A stretch of DNA of 53,904 nt from Candidatus Fimadaptatus faecigallinarum (GTDB taxonomy: Bacteria > Bacillota > Clostridia > Christensenellales > Aristaeellaceae), in NCBI GenBank assembly GCA_018714445.1, contig DVNK01000011.1, forward strand, positions 1-53,904, given 5' to 3'. Below the pieces are notes generated by a model, which was not told the origin of the DNA, did not search any database, and saw nothing but the letters and a program-made list of their open reading frames with translations. Each line of letters opens with the position of its first letter. The stretch's first letter is position 1. The position numbers and the translations under genes are program-made. Below are positions 18,803 to 28,142 of this stretch, in pieces.

Positions 18803-18851
18803 ATCGTCCACCTTCCTTTGCCTGCGAATTTTCCCGATTTCCTGAACTAAT

Positions 18852-18860
18852 ATTATACCA
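18852..18860 (-). promoter_or_regulatory. extended -10 promoter for the yicC block
   Basis: Read on the minus strand TGGTATAAT lies about 50 bases before the yicC start. The -35 region is weak, as for the other TGGTATAAT promoters here. It probably starts the long yicC-to-rpe transcript. Confidence 0.6.
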
Positions 18861-18901
18861 CACTTCGCGCGGCTATGCACGTGAACTTTATTGAAAGGGC
18901 G

Positions 18902-21136
18902 TCATATGCCCAATGTGCGCCTGAATTCGGCCTCGTCCATCGTGCGTACGCCCAGCTGACGCGCCTTGTCGAGCTTGCTGCCCGCCTTATCGCCGTAGAT
19001 CACCAGCCCGGTCTTCTTGGACACGCTGCCAGTGCACTTGCCGCCGTTGCGCACGATCAGCGCCTGTGCTTCATCGCGCGTTAGGCCGCTCAACGTACCG
19101 GTCAGCACGACCGTCAATCCGTCAAATGCGCCACCCGTGGCCGGAACTTCGACCGCGCGCGGCTTGACGTACTTGAGCAGCTCGCGTATCAGCCGAACAT
19201 TGCTGGCCGCCTGCTCGCCTATGAATCCGGCGTCGGCCATTTCATCCGCAGTTTCATCGGTTTGCGCCACGGGTTCCAGGCCGCCATCATCAGGCTGCGC
19301 CGCATCAGACTTCGAGTCGCCCGCGCCGGACTGCGCCGCGCCATGCTGCACTTCGCCTTCACCGGAATGCACCGCGTCATGCTGCGAACCGGCTTTTGCA
19401 TTCTGCACATCGCCGCCGGATTGCGCGCCGCCTACAAAGTCGACGACGCTCGCCGCAACCACTTCGCCAATGTCGTTCACGCTCATCAGCTGCTCGACAG
19501 TCACGTTGAATATGCCCTCGGCCGTGCCTATGAGCCCCGCCAGATCGCGCGCCGTCTTGCGCCCTACGTTGGGTATGCCCAGCGCAAACAGAAATGCATC
19601 CAGCTCAGGCTCGCGGCTGCGCGCTATTGCATCTATCAGATTAGCCGCGCGCTTTTCGCCAAAGCCCGGCAGCGCGGTCAACTGATCGGCCGTGAGCACA
19701 TACAACTGTGATGGCTCGCATACGCCCAGCTGTTCGTACAGCAGTCGCGCTGTGGCCTCGGACAGTCCCTCTATGTCCATGGCATTGCGGCTGGCAAAGT
19801 GCGACATGCGCGCCACGATCTGCGGCAGACAACCGTCCCGATTGGGACAGAATATGTGCGCGCCGCGCTCGGTCAGCTGTGCGCCGCACGCCGGACAGAC
19901 TGCGGGCCGCACAATGTCCACCTCGTCAGGCGCGCGCTCCTCGCTGGCGCGACCGGTTATCTCGGGTATGACGTCGTTCGAGCGCCGTATAAACACGTCT
20001 GCGTTCAGCGCCACGCGCTTGCGCTGTATGTCGCCCCAATTGTTCAGCGTCGCATGACTTACCGTCGCGCCGCCAATGTCCACCGGCTCCAGCGTGGCCA
20101 GCGGCGTCAGCTTGCCCGTGCGCCCGACCTCCCAACTCACCGACAACAGCCGCGTCACAGTCTCCTCGGCCTCGTACTTGAACGCCACGGCCCAGCGTGG
20201 GAATTTGTCGGTATTGCCCAACTCCTGCCTCAGCGCTAAGTCGCACACCTTGACGACGGCGCCATCCGTTTGAAAGTCCGCCTTATGGCGCAGCTCGTCG
20301 ATGCGCGCTATCGCGTCCAGCACCTCGCGCTCGCTTTCGGCGCGGATATGCACATCGTCGACTGTAAAGCCGTTTTCGCGCAGGAAGTCAAGCATGCCCC
20401 TCAGGTCTTTGTACTCGGCCACTCCGTCGGGCCACTCGATGTAGCCCACATTGTAGAAGAACGCGCTCAACCGCCGTGCCCTGGTGACGCGCGGATCGAG
20501 ATTGCGCAACGCACCCGCCGCGGCGTTGCGCGCATTCTTGAGCGGTTCGGCTGCGGTGCGGTTGTAACTGGCCAGCCGGCTCAGCCGCATTATGCCTTCG
20601 CCCTGAACCTCCATGCGCCCCTTAAACCGTATCGTCAACGGCACGTCTTCTATCGTCATGACCTGACTGAGTATCTCCTCGCCGACCTCGCCGTTACCGC
20701 GCGTGGACGCCGTGACCAGTTGCCCGCCGTCATAGGTGAGATTTATCGTAAGGCCATCAAACTTGTGTTCGACCGCCAGGCACGGCAACTCGCCCTGCGC
20801 GCCTTCGGGCAATTCCTCGCCCGCGGCGCGCGCCGCCGCCGCCTGATGCCTGCGCAGCCTTGCGCAAAAGTCGATGACCTCCTGCTCGGTGCGCACCTTG
20901 TCCAGGCTCCACAACCTCGCAAGATGCCGATGCGGCGCAAACCCCGCAAGTATCTCTCCGCCCACCCGGCGCGTCGGCGAGTCGGGCAACGTCACGCCCT
21001 CCTCGCGCTCCAGCCGCTTAAGCTCGTCGTACATATCGTCCCACTGCGCATCCGATATCGTGGGATTGTCGTATACGTAATACCGCACATTGGCTGCGTT
21101 GAGCTGGTCAACCAGTTGCCTCATACGCTCGGACAT
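18902..21136 (-). CDS. ligA: NAD-dependent DNA ligase LigA with an extra linker
   Basis: The ligase has 744 residues and joins nicks using NAD. Order: Ia domain (1-70), adenylation domain with catalytic Lys125 in EHKFDG, SYNRTAAEPLKNARNAAAGA-type region, OB fold, four-cysteine zinc finger (CPACG...FCPNRDGC), helix-hairpin-helix repeats, and a BRCT domain from about 668. Odd: residues 571-642 are a low-complexity Gly/Asp/Gln/Ser-rich insert between the HhH repeats and BRCT, where usual LigA (about 665 residues) has only a short linker. The frame is open throughout. ATG 21136 follows GGGGTG, five bases after the pcrA stop. Confidence 0.95.
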   Translation of the reverse strand: MSERMRQLVDQLNAANVRYYVYDNPTISDAQWDDMYDELKRLEREEGVTLPDSPTRRVGGEILAGFAPHRHLARLWSLDKVRTEQEVIDFCARLRRHQAAAARAAGEELPEGAQGELPCLAVEHKFDGLTINLTYDGGQLVTASTRGNGEVGEEILSQVMTIEDVPLTIRFKGRMEVQGEGIMRLSRLASYNRTAAEPLKNARNAAAGALRNLDPRVTRARRLSAFFYNVGYIEWPDGVAEYKDLRGMLDFLRENGFTVDDVHIRAESEREVLDAIARIDELRHKADFQTDGAVVKVCDLALRQELGNTDKFPRWAVAFKYEAEETVTRLLSVSWEVGRTGKLTPLATLEPVDIGGATVSHATLNNWGDIQRKRVALNADVFIRRSNDVIPEITGRASEERAPDEVDIVRPAVCPACGAQLTERGAHIFCPNRDGCLPQIVARMSHFASRNAMDIEGLSEATARLLYEQLGVCEPSQLYVLTADQLTALPGFGEKRAANLIDAIARSREPELDAFLFALGIPNVGRKTARDLAGLIGTAEGIFNVTVEQLMSVNDIGEVVAASVVDFVGGAQSGGDVQNAKAGSQHDAVHSGEGEVQHGAAQSGAGDSKSDAAQPDDGGLEPVAQTDETADEMADAGFIGEQAASNVRLIRELLKYVKPRAVEVPATGGAFDGLTVVLTGTLSGLTRDEAQALIVRNGGKCTGSVSKKTGLVIYGDKAGSKLDKARQLGVRTMDEAEFRRTLGI

Positions 21137-21140
21137 ATTA

Positions 21141-23528
21141 TCACCCCAGCTTTATTATGGGCGCCACCGAGGTCGCAAATTCGCTGACCCGCCCGTCGTC
21201 AAACTCTATGCGCACGCGCGCGGCATTGCCTCCACCGGTAGACGCTATCACCGTGCCCGGTCCAAACTTGCGATGCTGCACGCGGTCGCCCACGCTGTAT
21301 ATCGTCGCCGGCGCGCTCACATCCGCCGCCGCTGACCGCACTATCGGCATGCCGCGCGTCACGCCCGGTATGTCCTGCGGCCGCATGCCGCCTATACGCA
21401 CGCCGTCTGTCACGCCGCGCTGCGCGCTGCCCGCTTGCGCGCCTGACCTGCGCGTCGCGCCGCCATAGCCGCCTTGACTGCCATAGCGGCCCGTCGCGCC
21501 GCCATGACTGCCCGCTCTGCCGCCGCGCGAATAGCTCACGCCATAGTCGTCGTCAAACCCGCCACTGCGCGCGCCACGCGGCCGCATCAGCGTGCCCACG
21601 TCGCGCCGCGCCAGCGTCACATCCTCAAGCACGCGCCGCGGCAGCTCGTCCATGAACCGCGACTCCATGCACATGTTAGTACGCCCGTACAGCGTGCGCT
21701 GCCGCGCATGGCTCATATACAACCGCTTGCGCGCGCGCGTAATCGCGACATAGCAGAGCCTGCGCTCTTCCTCCAGCTTGTCGTCGTCGTCCATGGCGCG
21801 CGTCGTCGGAAATATGCCTTCCTCCATGCCTATGAGGAATACGTTTTTAAACTCCAGGCCCTTGGCGCTGTGCATGGTCATAAGCGTTATCGCACCCGAA
21901 TCATCGTCGGCGCGATCCATGTCCGTAACCAGCGCGACATTTTCCAGATACTCATCCAGCGTGCCCTCGGGATTCTGCTTGACGTACTCGGCCACCGCGC
22001 CCACGAACTCGGCTATATTCTGCAACCTCGCGGTGTTTTCGTCGCTCTGCTCCTGGCGGTACTGCGCCTCATAGCCGGTATCCTCCAACAGCTTGCGCAC
22101 GAACTCGTCGGGCTTGAGCAGCTGCCGCGCCACTACCAGCCCGGTCATAAGCTCGCCAAACCCTTCAACAGCCTTGAGCGCACGCCCGCTCAGACCCGTA
22201 CTGGCCGCCTCCAGCACCGCGCCGAACAGCGAATCCCCATGCGCCTGCGCCCAGTCGCTGAGCTTTTGCACCGTCGTATCGCCTATCGCGCGCTTGGGTT
22301 CGTTTATTATGCGCCGCACCGCAACATCGTCGGCGGGATTTACCACTGCGCGCAGGTAGCAGACTATGTCCTTTACTTCCTTGCGCTCATAGAACTTGAG
22401 CCCGCCAAACACTCGGTATTTCAGCCCGCCGCGCACCAGCGTCTCCTCGACCACGCGGCTGAGCGAATTGGCTCGATACAGCACCGCCATGTCGCCCGGC
22501 GCGTCTCCACCCTTGATGAGATCACTCATCGTCTGTACCAGCCAGTACGCCTCATCGCGCTCGTCCTGCGCTTCATATACGCGAATCGGTTCGCCTGCGC
22601 CCTCGCTGGTCCACAGCGCCTTTTCCTTGCGGCCCACGTTGTGAGCTATGACCTGATTGGCCGCGTCGAGTATGTTGCCGGTCGAGCGATAGTTCTGTTC
22701 GAGCTTAATGACCGTCGCGTCGGGAAAGTCCTTTTCAAAATCCAGAATATTGCGTATGTCCGCGCCACGCCAGCCGTATATGGACTGATCGTCGTCGCCC
22801 ACCACGCACAGATTGCGCTTTGTGCCTGCCAGGAGCCGCACAATCTGGTACTGAGCGCTGTTGGTATCCTGATACTCGTCGACCAGTATATACTCGAACC
22901 GCCGCTGATAGCCCTCCAGCACCGGCGGATGTTGCACGAACAGTTCCAGCGTCTTTATGAGCAAATCGTCAAAATCCAGCGCGTTGGCCTTTTTGAGCTT
23001 ATCTTCGTAGCGCGCGTATATGTCGGCTATCTTCTGTTCGCGGAATCCACCCTGCTGGCGCTCAAGCCATTCGCGCGGCGAAAGCAGATGATTCTTGGCA
23101 TCTGATATAATGGAAAGCATGTCGCGCGGCTGGTAGAGCTTGTCGCTTATGTCCAGCTCGGTCAGCACATCGCGCATCACGCGCCCCTGATCGTCGGTGT
23201 CGTATATCGTAAACGAGCGCGTATATCCCAGCTTCTCTATGTCGCGGCGCAATATGCGCGCACAGCTGGAGTGAAACGTCGATACCCAAGCGTCTGACGC
23301 CGCCTCGCCCGCCAGCCGGTTGACGCGCTCCAGCATTTCGCGCGCGGCCTTATTTGTGAACGTCAGCGCCAGTATGCTGTACGCCGGCACGCCCTGCTCC
23401 AACAGATACGCGATCCTGTGCGTCAGTACGCGCGTCTTGCCCGAGCCCGCGCCGGCCAGCACAAGCAGCGGCCCGCGCGTAGTCAGCACCGCACGGCGCT
23501 GCGGCTCGTTCAACATGCTCAGATCCAT
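21141..23528 (-). CDS. pcrA: UvrD/Rep-family DNA helicase PcrA
   Basis: A 795-residue superfamily 1A helicase for repair and removal of replication-transcription conflicts. Motifs: LNEPQRRAVL, GAGSGKTRVLTHR, VDEYQDTN, GDDDQSIYGWRGA, LEQNYRS, TMHSAKGLEF and VAITRARKRLY. After the helicase core a Gly/Ser/Arg-rich linker (about 650-720) leads to a C-terminal Tudor-like domain (SVGDRVQHRKFGPGTV) that binds RNA polymerase in PcrA. ATG 23528 is preferred over GTG 23531: GGGGAGG is seven bases ahead, and it overlaps the yerC stop by one base (TGATG). Confidence 0.96.
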   Translation of the reverse strand: MDLSMLNEPQRRAVLTTRGPLLVLAGAGSGKTRVLTHRIAYLLEQGVPAYSILALTFTNKAAREMLERVNRLAGEAASDAWVSTFHSSCARILRRDIEKLGYTRSFTIYDTDDQGRVMRDVLTELDISDKLYQPRDMLSIISDAKNHLLSPREWLERQQGGFREQKIADIYARYEDKLKKANALDFDDLLIKTLELFVQHPPVLEGYQRRFEYILVDEYQDTNSAQYQIVRLLAGTKRNLCVVGDDDQSIYGWRGADIRNILDFEKDFPDATVIKLEQNYRSTGNILDAANQVIAHNVGRKEKALWTSEGAGEPIRVYEAQDERDEAYWLVQTMSDLIKGGDAPGDMAVLYRANSLSRVVEETLVRGGLKYRVFGGLKFYERKEVKDIVCYLRAVVNPADDVAVRRIINEPKRAIGDTTVQKLSDWAQAHGDSLFGAVLEAASTGLSGRALKAVEGFGELMTGLVVARQLLKPDEFVRKLLEDTGYEAQYRQEQSDENTARLQNIAEFVGAVAEYVKQNPEGTLDEYLENVALVTDMDRADDDSGAITLMTMHSAKGLEFKNVFLIGMEEGIFPTTRAMDDDDKLEEERRLCYVAITRARKRLYMSHARQRTLYGRTNMCMESRFMDELPRRVLEDVTLARRDVGTLMRPRGARSGGFDDDYGVSYSRGGRAGSHGGATGRYGSQGGYGGATRRSGAQAGSAQRGVTDGVRIGGMRPQDIPGVTRGMPIVRSAAADVSAPATIYSVGDRVQHRKFGPGTVIASTGGGNAARVRIEFDDGRVSEFATSVAPIIKLG

Positions 23529-23839
23529 CACTTATCCTCCCCGTCGGCCTGTGCGCTCAGCCGCGCCAACACCTTTTCGTATCCGCCCGCGCCGTACACC
23601 AGCGCACGATTCACGCGGCTTATCGTGGCTGTGCTCGCGCCGGTCTTGAGCGCTATCTCATGGTAAGTTATCTTTTCGCGCAGCAATTTGGCCACATGTA
23701 TGCGCTGCGCCAGATCCTGCACCTCGCGTATCGTGCACAGGTCCTCGAACAGCGCGTACGCCTCGTCCACGTTTTCCACATTTAGTATCGCCTGCATAAG
23801 CAGATCGGTCTGCCCGTTTCGCACGCGCGACAGACTCAT
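23528..23839 (-). CDS. yerC: YerC/TrpR-family DNA-binding protein
   Basis: A 103-residue helical protein of the YerC/YecD subfamily of TrpR-like regulators. The helix-turn-helix is visible at about residues 50-80: LAQRIHVAKLLREK then YHEIALKTGASTATISRVNR. The gene stands immediately upstream of pcrA, as in other Firmicutes. ATG 23839 follows GGAGGGAGG. A perfect 8-bp inverted repeat in its leader (23859-23878) may be its own operator or a transcript hairpin. Target genes are not known from sequence. Confidence 0.92.
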   Translation of the reverse strand: MSLSRVRNGQTDLLMQAILNVENVDEAYALFEDLCTIREVQDLAQRIHVAKLLREKITYHEIALKTGASTATISRVNRALVYGAGGYEKVLARLSAQADGEDK

Positions 23840-23858
23840 ATTACATGCCTCCCTCCGT

Positions 23859-23878
23859 TAAGGGACGCCCACGTCCCT
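23859..23878. repeat. perfect inverted repeat in yerC leader
   Basis: AAGGGACG and CGTCCCTT flank a 4-base centre (CCCA on the plus strand). It lies 20 bases upstream of the yerC start codon, next to the ribosome-binding site, so it could act as an operator or as an RNA hairpin affecting translation. It recalls the GGGGACG..CGTCCCC stem at 3558-3584. Confidence 0.6.
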
Positions 23879-24035
23879 TCCGCATATGCGTACATAAAAC
23901 CATATTATCACTCTATCACATATGGCTCAAATTCTCAAGCGCAATTTGACGATTTCACACTTCAGCGCGTGAAATTGGCGTTGAGATACCGCGCAGCTCT
24001 AATCAAACTCCAATCCTTTTGTAATCGCAGCCTAT

Positions 24036-24064
24036 TTGCCAGCAGCGCTCGCCCATTGTATAAT
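24036..24064 (+). promoter_or_regulatory. strong sigma-A promoter of the DUF4097-type gene
   Basis: TTGCCA (24036-24041), a 17-base spacer and TATAAT (24059-24064), about 50 bases before the GTG start. Confidence 0.8.
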
Positions 24065-24113
24065 GTATACAGCAAAAGCCGCGGCGCAATCGCCGCAGAT
24101 TGGAGGAATCACA

Positions 24114-25058
24114 GTGGCCCGCTTCAACTTTGAAAAGCGCCTGTTCACTGTCGCGCCCGACGACATAATCGAAACCTTTGTGGACGCCCGCCATATGTCC
24201 ATCAATGCCCGGCCATACGGCGGCGAAGAACTGCGCATAGAATACTACTCAAGCGACGAATACCCATATACCGCGCGCGTGCGCGACGGCATAGTTATAC
24301 TGGATTGTCCGCAGGATACGCGTCCGGGCGGACTCAGCGGCATGTTCGGCATGATAATGACACAGATGAACTACGCCAACTGGCAGGATATGCCAATCGA
24401 TATATACGTGCCGCGCAGCTATCAGGGCATGCTGAACCTGTGCACCAGCCACGCCAAGATCAGCGCCTCCAACTTGGAGCTGGCCAGCCGGTTCCATGCA
24501 CTGACCACCAACGCCGCGATAGAACTGCGCGGAGTACTGGCCACGGCGCTGGAACTCAAGACCTCTAACGCCAAGGTGATCGTCGAAAATGTGGCCGCAT
24601 TCGGCGAGCCTGACGCACAGGGCGAACTCCAGCCCACGCTCAGCCGTATCGCCTCGTCCAACGGCGCGCTCCAGCTCAGCGGTCTGAGCACGCTGGGCCC
24701 GCTCGAATGCAACACCAGCAACAGCGCGTTGCGCCTGCGCGACGTGGCCATCCAGGGCGCGCTCAACTGCGCGACGTCCAATGGTTCGGCCCACATAAAC
24801 GCCGTGAGCGTACAGGAAACCGCCAGCATCCGCACCTCCAATGCTTCAATAGTACTGGACCGCCTGCTGGCGCGCGACATTGTGCTAAAGACCAACAATG
24901 GCTCTATCAAGGGCAGCATAGTCGGCCAGCTCTCCGACTTCGCAGTGGACAGCCACACGACCAATGCGAAAAACAGCCTGCCATCGACCAGCACAGGTCC
25001 TCGCAGCCTCAGTGCGCATACGTCGAATGCGAACATATCGCTGGAGTTTGTAAAGTGA
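24114..25058 (+). CDS. DUF4097-like beta-solenoid protein
   Basis: A 314-residue protein. After an N-terminal alpha/beta part (residues 1-110), residues 110-314 repeat short strands with the pattern TSNAxIxL or SSNGxLxL (CTSHAKISASNL, TTNAAIEL, KTSNAKVIVENV, NTSNSALRL, TSNGSAHI, HTSNANISL). This is typical of DUF4097 putative adhesin/solenoid proteins. No signal peptide or membrane segment is visible, so an exported adhesin role is doubtful. Start GTG 24114 follows GGAGG by seven bases; the earlier ATG 24036 lies in the promoter and was rejected. It is monocistronic, with its own strong promoter and a 15-bp hairpin after it. Confidence 0.75.
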   Translation: MARFNFEKRLFTVAPDDIIETFVDARHMSINARPYGGEELRIEYYSSDEYPYTARVRDGIVILDCPQDTRPGGLSGMFGMIMTQMNYANWQDMPIDIYVPRSYQGMLNLCTSHAKISASNLELASRFHALTTNAAIELRGVLATALELKTSNAKVIVENVAAFGEPDAQGELQPTLSRIASSNGALQLSGLSTLGPLECNTSNSALRLRDVAIQGALNCATSNGSAHINAVSVQETASIRTSNASIVLDRLLARDIVLKTNNGSIKGSIVGQLSDFAVDSHTTNAKNSLPSTSTGPRSLSAHTSNANISLEFVK

Positions 25059-25079
25059 ACGACTCGGTTTACATTAACT

Positions 25080-25121
25080 GCACTGCGCCGCACGTACCTT
25101 AATGGCCGTGCGGCGCAGTGC
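25080..25121. terminator. 15-bp perfect hairpin between converging genes
   Basis: GCACTGCGCCGCACG pairs perfectly with its complement 12 bases later. It lies between the DUF4097-type gene and the flavoprotein gene and could stop transcription from both sides. No U-tract follows on either strand. Confidence 0.7.
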
Positions 25122-25148
25122 GCTGTTCATATCAATATCGGGGTACCG

Positions 25149-27152
25149 TCAATATACATTGCCATTTTCACGATAGCCGCGCCAGACGTTCTCAAAGAAG
25201 TCATCGTCCTGAGGTATCGGCCGCACCGGGCGCCATGTGCACGCGCACTCCAGCCCGCTCAATACCGTTTCCTGCACCAGCCTGCCCGCGCGCAGTTCAG
25301 CCACGCGCTCGTCCAGACACGGCGCGCCCTCGGCCGGCACATGCCGACAACTCTCGGGCAGTGCGGCCAATGGCTTCACACCCTGAGCGTCGGTATAGAG
25401 CGCCGAACCACGGCTCAATCCGCCGCTGCGCGCGTAATCCGCCATCGCCGTAAGATAACACAGCTGACTCAGCAGCGTGTCGCGCAAACGGTAGAATTCA
25501 GGCAATTCATTCGGGCCGGTTATGCCGACCTGTTCGGGATAGTTGTCCAACTGCGCGCGCACGCTGGCTATCAGGCTATCTATCGCCGCGACATCGCGCA
25601 CCGCGGCGCCGCTCACGCTCATGGCGCGCCGCGCCTCGGCAAGGCGCTGATTAACCGGCGGGCGCTCGTAGCCGGTCTGGCTCAGCGCGCCTCCCGCCAG
25701 CGATATTACGCGCTCCACCTTTTGCCCGACCTCGCCCAGTGCCGCGTCCACGTCGACTTCCCGCGCGGGCTGGCTCGCTATTAAGCGCGCCGCGCGCTCT
25801 GAGCCGACCTGTCCCGCGTTGAGCGCCGAACCGCCCGGCCGGTACACGCCATGGCTGGCTGCAACCTCGCCGACCGCGAACAGCCCCTTGACGTCGGTCT
25901 GCCACCAGGCGTCTATGTTGATGCCGCCATTATTGTGCTGTGAACACAACGCGATTTCAAGCAATTCGCGCTTCAGATCCACACCCCGGCTCATATAGAA
26001 ATCTATTGCAGGCTGGTTCATGTGCGCCAGGCGCTCTATCGGCGTGCCAAACAGCGCGCCCGCGCTCCTTAAATAGGCGTGCGCCTCGTCCGAAAGCAGC
26101 TCCATATCAAACCTGTCGCCCAACGGGTTGCGCGTGAAGTCCAGGAAAACCCGACGGCCCTTTATGCGCGTCTCATTATAGACGATTAGGTCTATCAGCG
26201 ACGAACCGTCCCGCGCCTTGCGCGAGTCGAACGGCCACTGATAGCCCTTCATAAACACGTGCGTCAGCAGCTGCCCCGGATCGGGTATGTAATCGGGCAG
26301 GAACTCGCGCGCATCGCTCATGTCCTGGGCGCAAGACACAAAGCGCGGCAATACCTGCATAAACGTGCCCGACACGTTCCAGCGCGGCGCTATCGATGCC
26401 AGACCGTATTGCCACTCGGTCAGGTTCTTGCCATGCGCGCCCGCCTCAAACGCAATGCCGCTCATGCCGCTGTGGCCAGCCGGATAGCAGCTGTCCAGGT
26501 ATATGCCCGCCGGCCCGCCGGTGGCGTATACCAGATTGTTGCACAGCACCAGCGCAAACCTGTGCGCCGGCTCATTGAGCGCATCCAGATTAAGACAGAG
26601 CAGTCCCCGCACGCGCGTTGCGCCTTCAAGTATCGCGATAGCCATCATGCGGTCGAGTATGGCTATCCCCCGCGCGCGCACGTCGCGTTCAAGCGCCTCC
26701 GTCATCTGATGGCTGGTCAGCGGACCGGCCGACGTGGCGCGCCGGCGCGGGTCGTGGTCGGTCTTGTAACCTATGTACTCGCCATAGCGGTTGGTCGGAA
26801 ACTCTACGCCCATGTCCGCCAGCCGCAAAAAGCACTTTGCCGACAGCGCCGCCTCACACAGCGCGTGGTCGCCATCCACGCACTGTCCGTCGAACAGCGT
26901 CTGCGCCATGTCGCGCACGGAATCCGGTTCGCCGCCCGACAGCGTGAGTTTATAGTAAGTCTGCTTGTCCGAGCCGGTATTGCGGCTGGTACCCATGTTT
27001 ACGCCCTCGGTTATCAGCGCAATATCAGTACGCCCCAGCGCGTGCAGCCGGCTGGCGCAGTTGAACCCCGCGCAGCCCGTGCCCACTATCGCCGTGTCCA
27101 GCACATATGTATCCAGCTGTGCGCCGCCCAGCGCGCAAGTTCGCTTAATCAT
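25149..27152 (-). CDS. FAD-dependent oxidoreductase, fumarate reductase/aspartate oxidase-like
   Basis: A 667-residue flavoprotein of the FRD_SDH_FAD_bind superfamily. The FAD Rossmann motif is TAIVGTGCAGFNCASRL (near residues 20-36). Later motifs are VYATGGPAG, GHSGMSGIAFEAGA and the FAD-binding segment FAVGEVAASHGVYRPGGSAL, followed by a helical C-terminal domain like that of succinate dehydrogenase flavoproteins. No Fe-S or membrane subunit is encoded nearby and no signal peptide is seen, so it is probably a soluble enzyme. The SDR gene is 12 bases upstream in the same operon, suggesting sequential oxidation or reduction of one substrate. Substrate unknown. ATG 27152 follows AGGAGG. Confidence 0.8.
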   Translation of the reverse strand: MIKRTCALGGAQLDTYVLDTAIVGTGCAGFNCASRLHALGRTDIALITEGVNMGTSRNTGSDKQTYYKLTLSGGEPDSVRDMAQTLFDGQCVDGDHALCEAALSAKCFLRLADMGVEFPTNRYGEYIGYKTDHDPRRRATSAGPLTSHQMTEALERDVRARGIAILDRMMAIAILEGATRVRGLLCLNLDALNEPAHRFALVLCNNLVYATGGPAGIYLDSCYPAGHSGMSGIAFEAGAHGKNLTEWQYGLASIAPRWNVSGTFMQVLPRFVSCAQDMSDAREFLPDYIPDPGQLLTHVFMKGYQWPFDSRKARDGSSLIDLIVYNETRIKGRRVFLDFTRNPLGDRFDMELLSDEAHAYLRSAGALFGTPIERLAHMNQPAIDFYMSRGVDLKRELLEIALCSQHNNGGINIDAWWQTDVKGLFAVGEVAASHGVYRPGGSALNAGQVGSERAARLIASQPAREVDVDAALGEVGQKVERVISLAGGALSQTGYERPPVNQRLAEARRAMSVSGAAVRDVAAIDSLIASVRAQLDNYPEQVGITGPNELPEFYRLRDTLLSQLCYLTAMADYARSGGLSRGSALYTDAQGVKPLAALPESCRHVPAEGAPCLDERVAELRAGRLVQETVLSGLECACTWRPVRPIPQDDDFFENVWRGYRENGNVY

Positions 27153-27164
27153 GCGCGCCTCCTG

Positions 27165-27950
27165 TCATATCGAGCGGATGTTCATGTATCCGCCGTCGAC
27201 GTATATAACCTGACCGGTGGTATACCGCATATCGCCACGCACGAATATATCCACGACGTTAGCCACATCCTCGGGCGTGCCCCAGCGGTGTATCGGGAAC
27301 TGGTCGCCCGCAAGCAGGCGATCGTACTTTTCCTGTACCTTGGCGGTCATGTCGGTCTTTATCACGCCCGGCTGGACCTCATATACGTATATGCCCTCGC
27401 CCGCGAGCCGGTCAGCAAACAATCGCGTCAGCATCGATATGCCCGCCTTGCTCACGCAGTACTCGGGCCGGTTCGGCGACGATACCGTGGCCGAAAAGCT
27501 GGATATGTTCACTATCACGCCGCGCATGCCTTCCTCGGGCGCGGGCTGGCTCAGCATCTGATTGGCCACCAGCTGGCTCATGAACATCGTGCCCTTGAGG
27601 TTTATGCCGGTCACGTAGTCGAACGACTCCTCAGTCGCCTCCAGCAGATCCGCGCGCACCTTGGGCGCGACGCCCGCGTTGTTGACCAGCACATCCACGC
27701 GTCCATAGCGCTTTACGACTTCGCCCACAAACGCTTCTCGATCGGCTGCCACGCCTATGCCGCCTGCCATATAGAACACCTCGGGCGGCTGAGCGCTCTG
27801 GGTCGCGCGCAGCTTCGAAAGGGCTTCTGCGCAATCCGCCTCCGAACTGCGGCTCATTATGCAGGTCGCAAACCCGGCCTTTATCATGCGTTGGGCTATC
27901 GCAAAGCCTATTCCACGCGTTCCGCCGGTCACTATCGCCACTTTCTTCAT
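27165..27950 (-). CDS. short-chain dehydrogenase/reductase (SDR)
   Basis: A 261-residue classical SDR. NAD(P)-binding TGGTRGIGFAIA near residue 8; VLVNNAGVAP; catalytic triad Ser (NISSFSA), Tyr and Lys (YCVSKAG); PGVIKTDMT; C-terminal GQVIYVDGGY. ATG 27950 is chosen because AGGAGGT precedes it and the Rossmann fold begins at once; the upstream in-frame extension is not protein-like. It forms an operon with the flavoprotein gene. Closest in style to FabG/KduD-like oxidoreductases, but the substrate cannot be told. Confidence 0.9.
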   Translation of the reverse strand: MKKVAIVTGGTRGIGFAIAQRMIKAGFATCIMSRSSEADCAEALSKLRATQSAQPPEVFYMAGGIGVAADREAFVGEVVKRYGRVDVLVNNAGVAPKVRADLLEATEESFDYVTGINLKGTMFMSQLVANQMLSQPAPEEGMRGVIVNISSFSATVSSPNRPEYCVSKAGISMLTRLFADRLAGEGIYVYEVQPGVIKTDMTAKVQEKYDRLLAGDQFPIHRWGTPEDVANVVDIFVRGDMRYTTGQVIYVDGGYMNIRSI

Positions 27951-28104
27951 ATTTATATTGTACCTCCTGTTTGTCGGGACTGCCGTCCACATTGTTTTTG
28001 TGCGCCGTATGTATATATCATTTCGCGCCAACACACGCATAACCCTTTAAATGGCAAAAAAAATTCACAGTTCTGCCGCGTATACATTGCATTTTTTCTT
28101 GCCG

Positions 28105-28118
28105 ATGCAATTTTGCAT
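28105..28118. promoter_or_regulatory. possible operator between SDR operon and TfoX-C gene
   Basis: ATGCAA and TTGCAT form a 6-bp inverted repeat around TT. The half AATTTTGCAT is repeated directly at 28109-28118 and 28123-28132, just upstream of the -10 box of the TfoX-C gene. A regulator could bind here; which one is unknown. Confidence 0.4.
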
Positions 28119-28142
28119 ATGGAATTTTGCATCATTTCATGT

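Noticed and set aside
21474..23105. 543-residue plus-strand open frame opposite pcrA
   Set aside because: A shadow of GC-rich codon usage; pcrA motifs are complete on the other strand.
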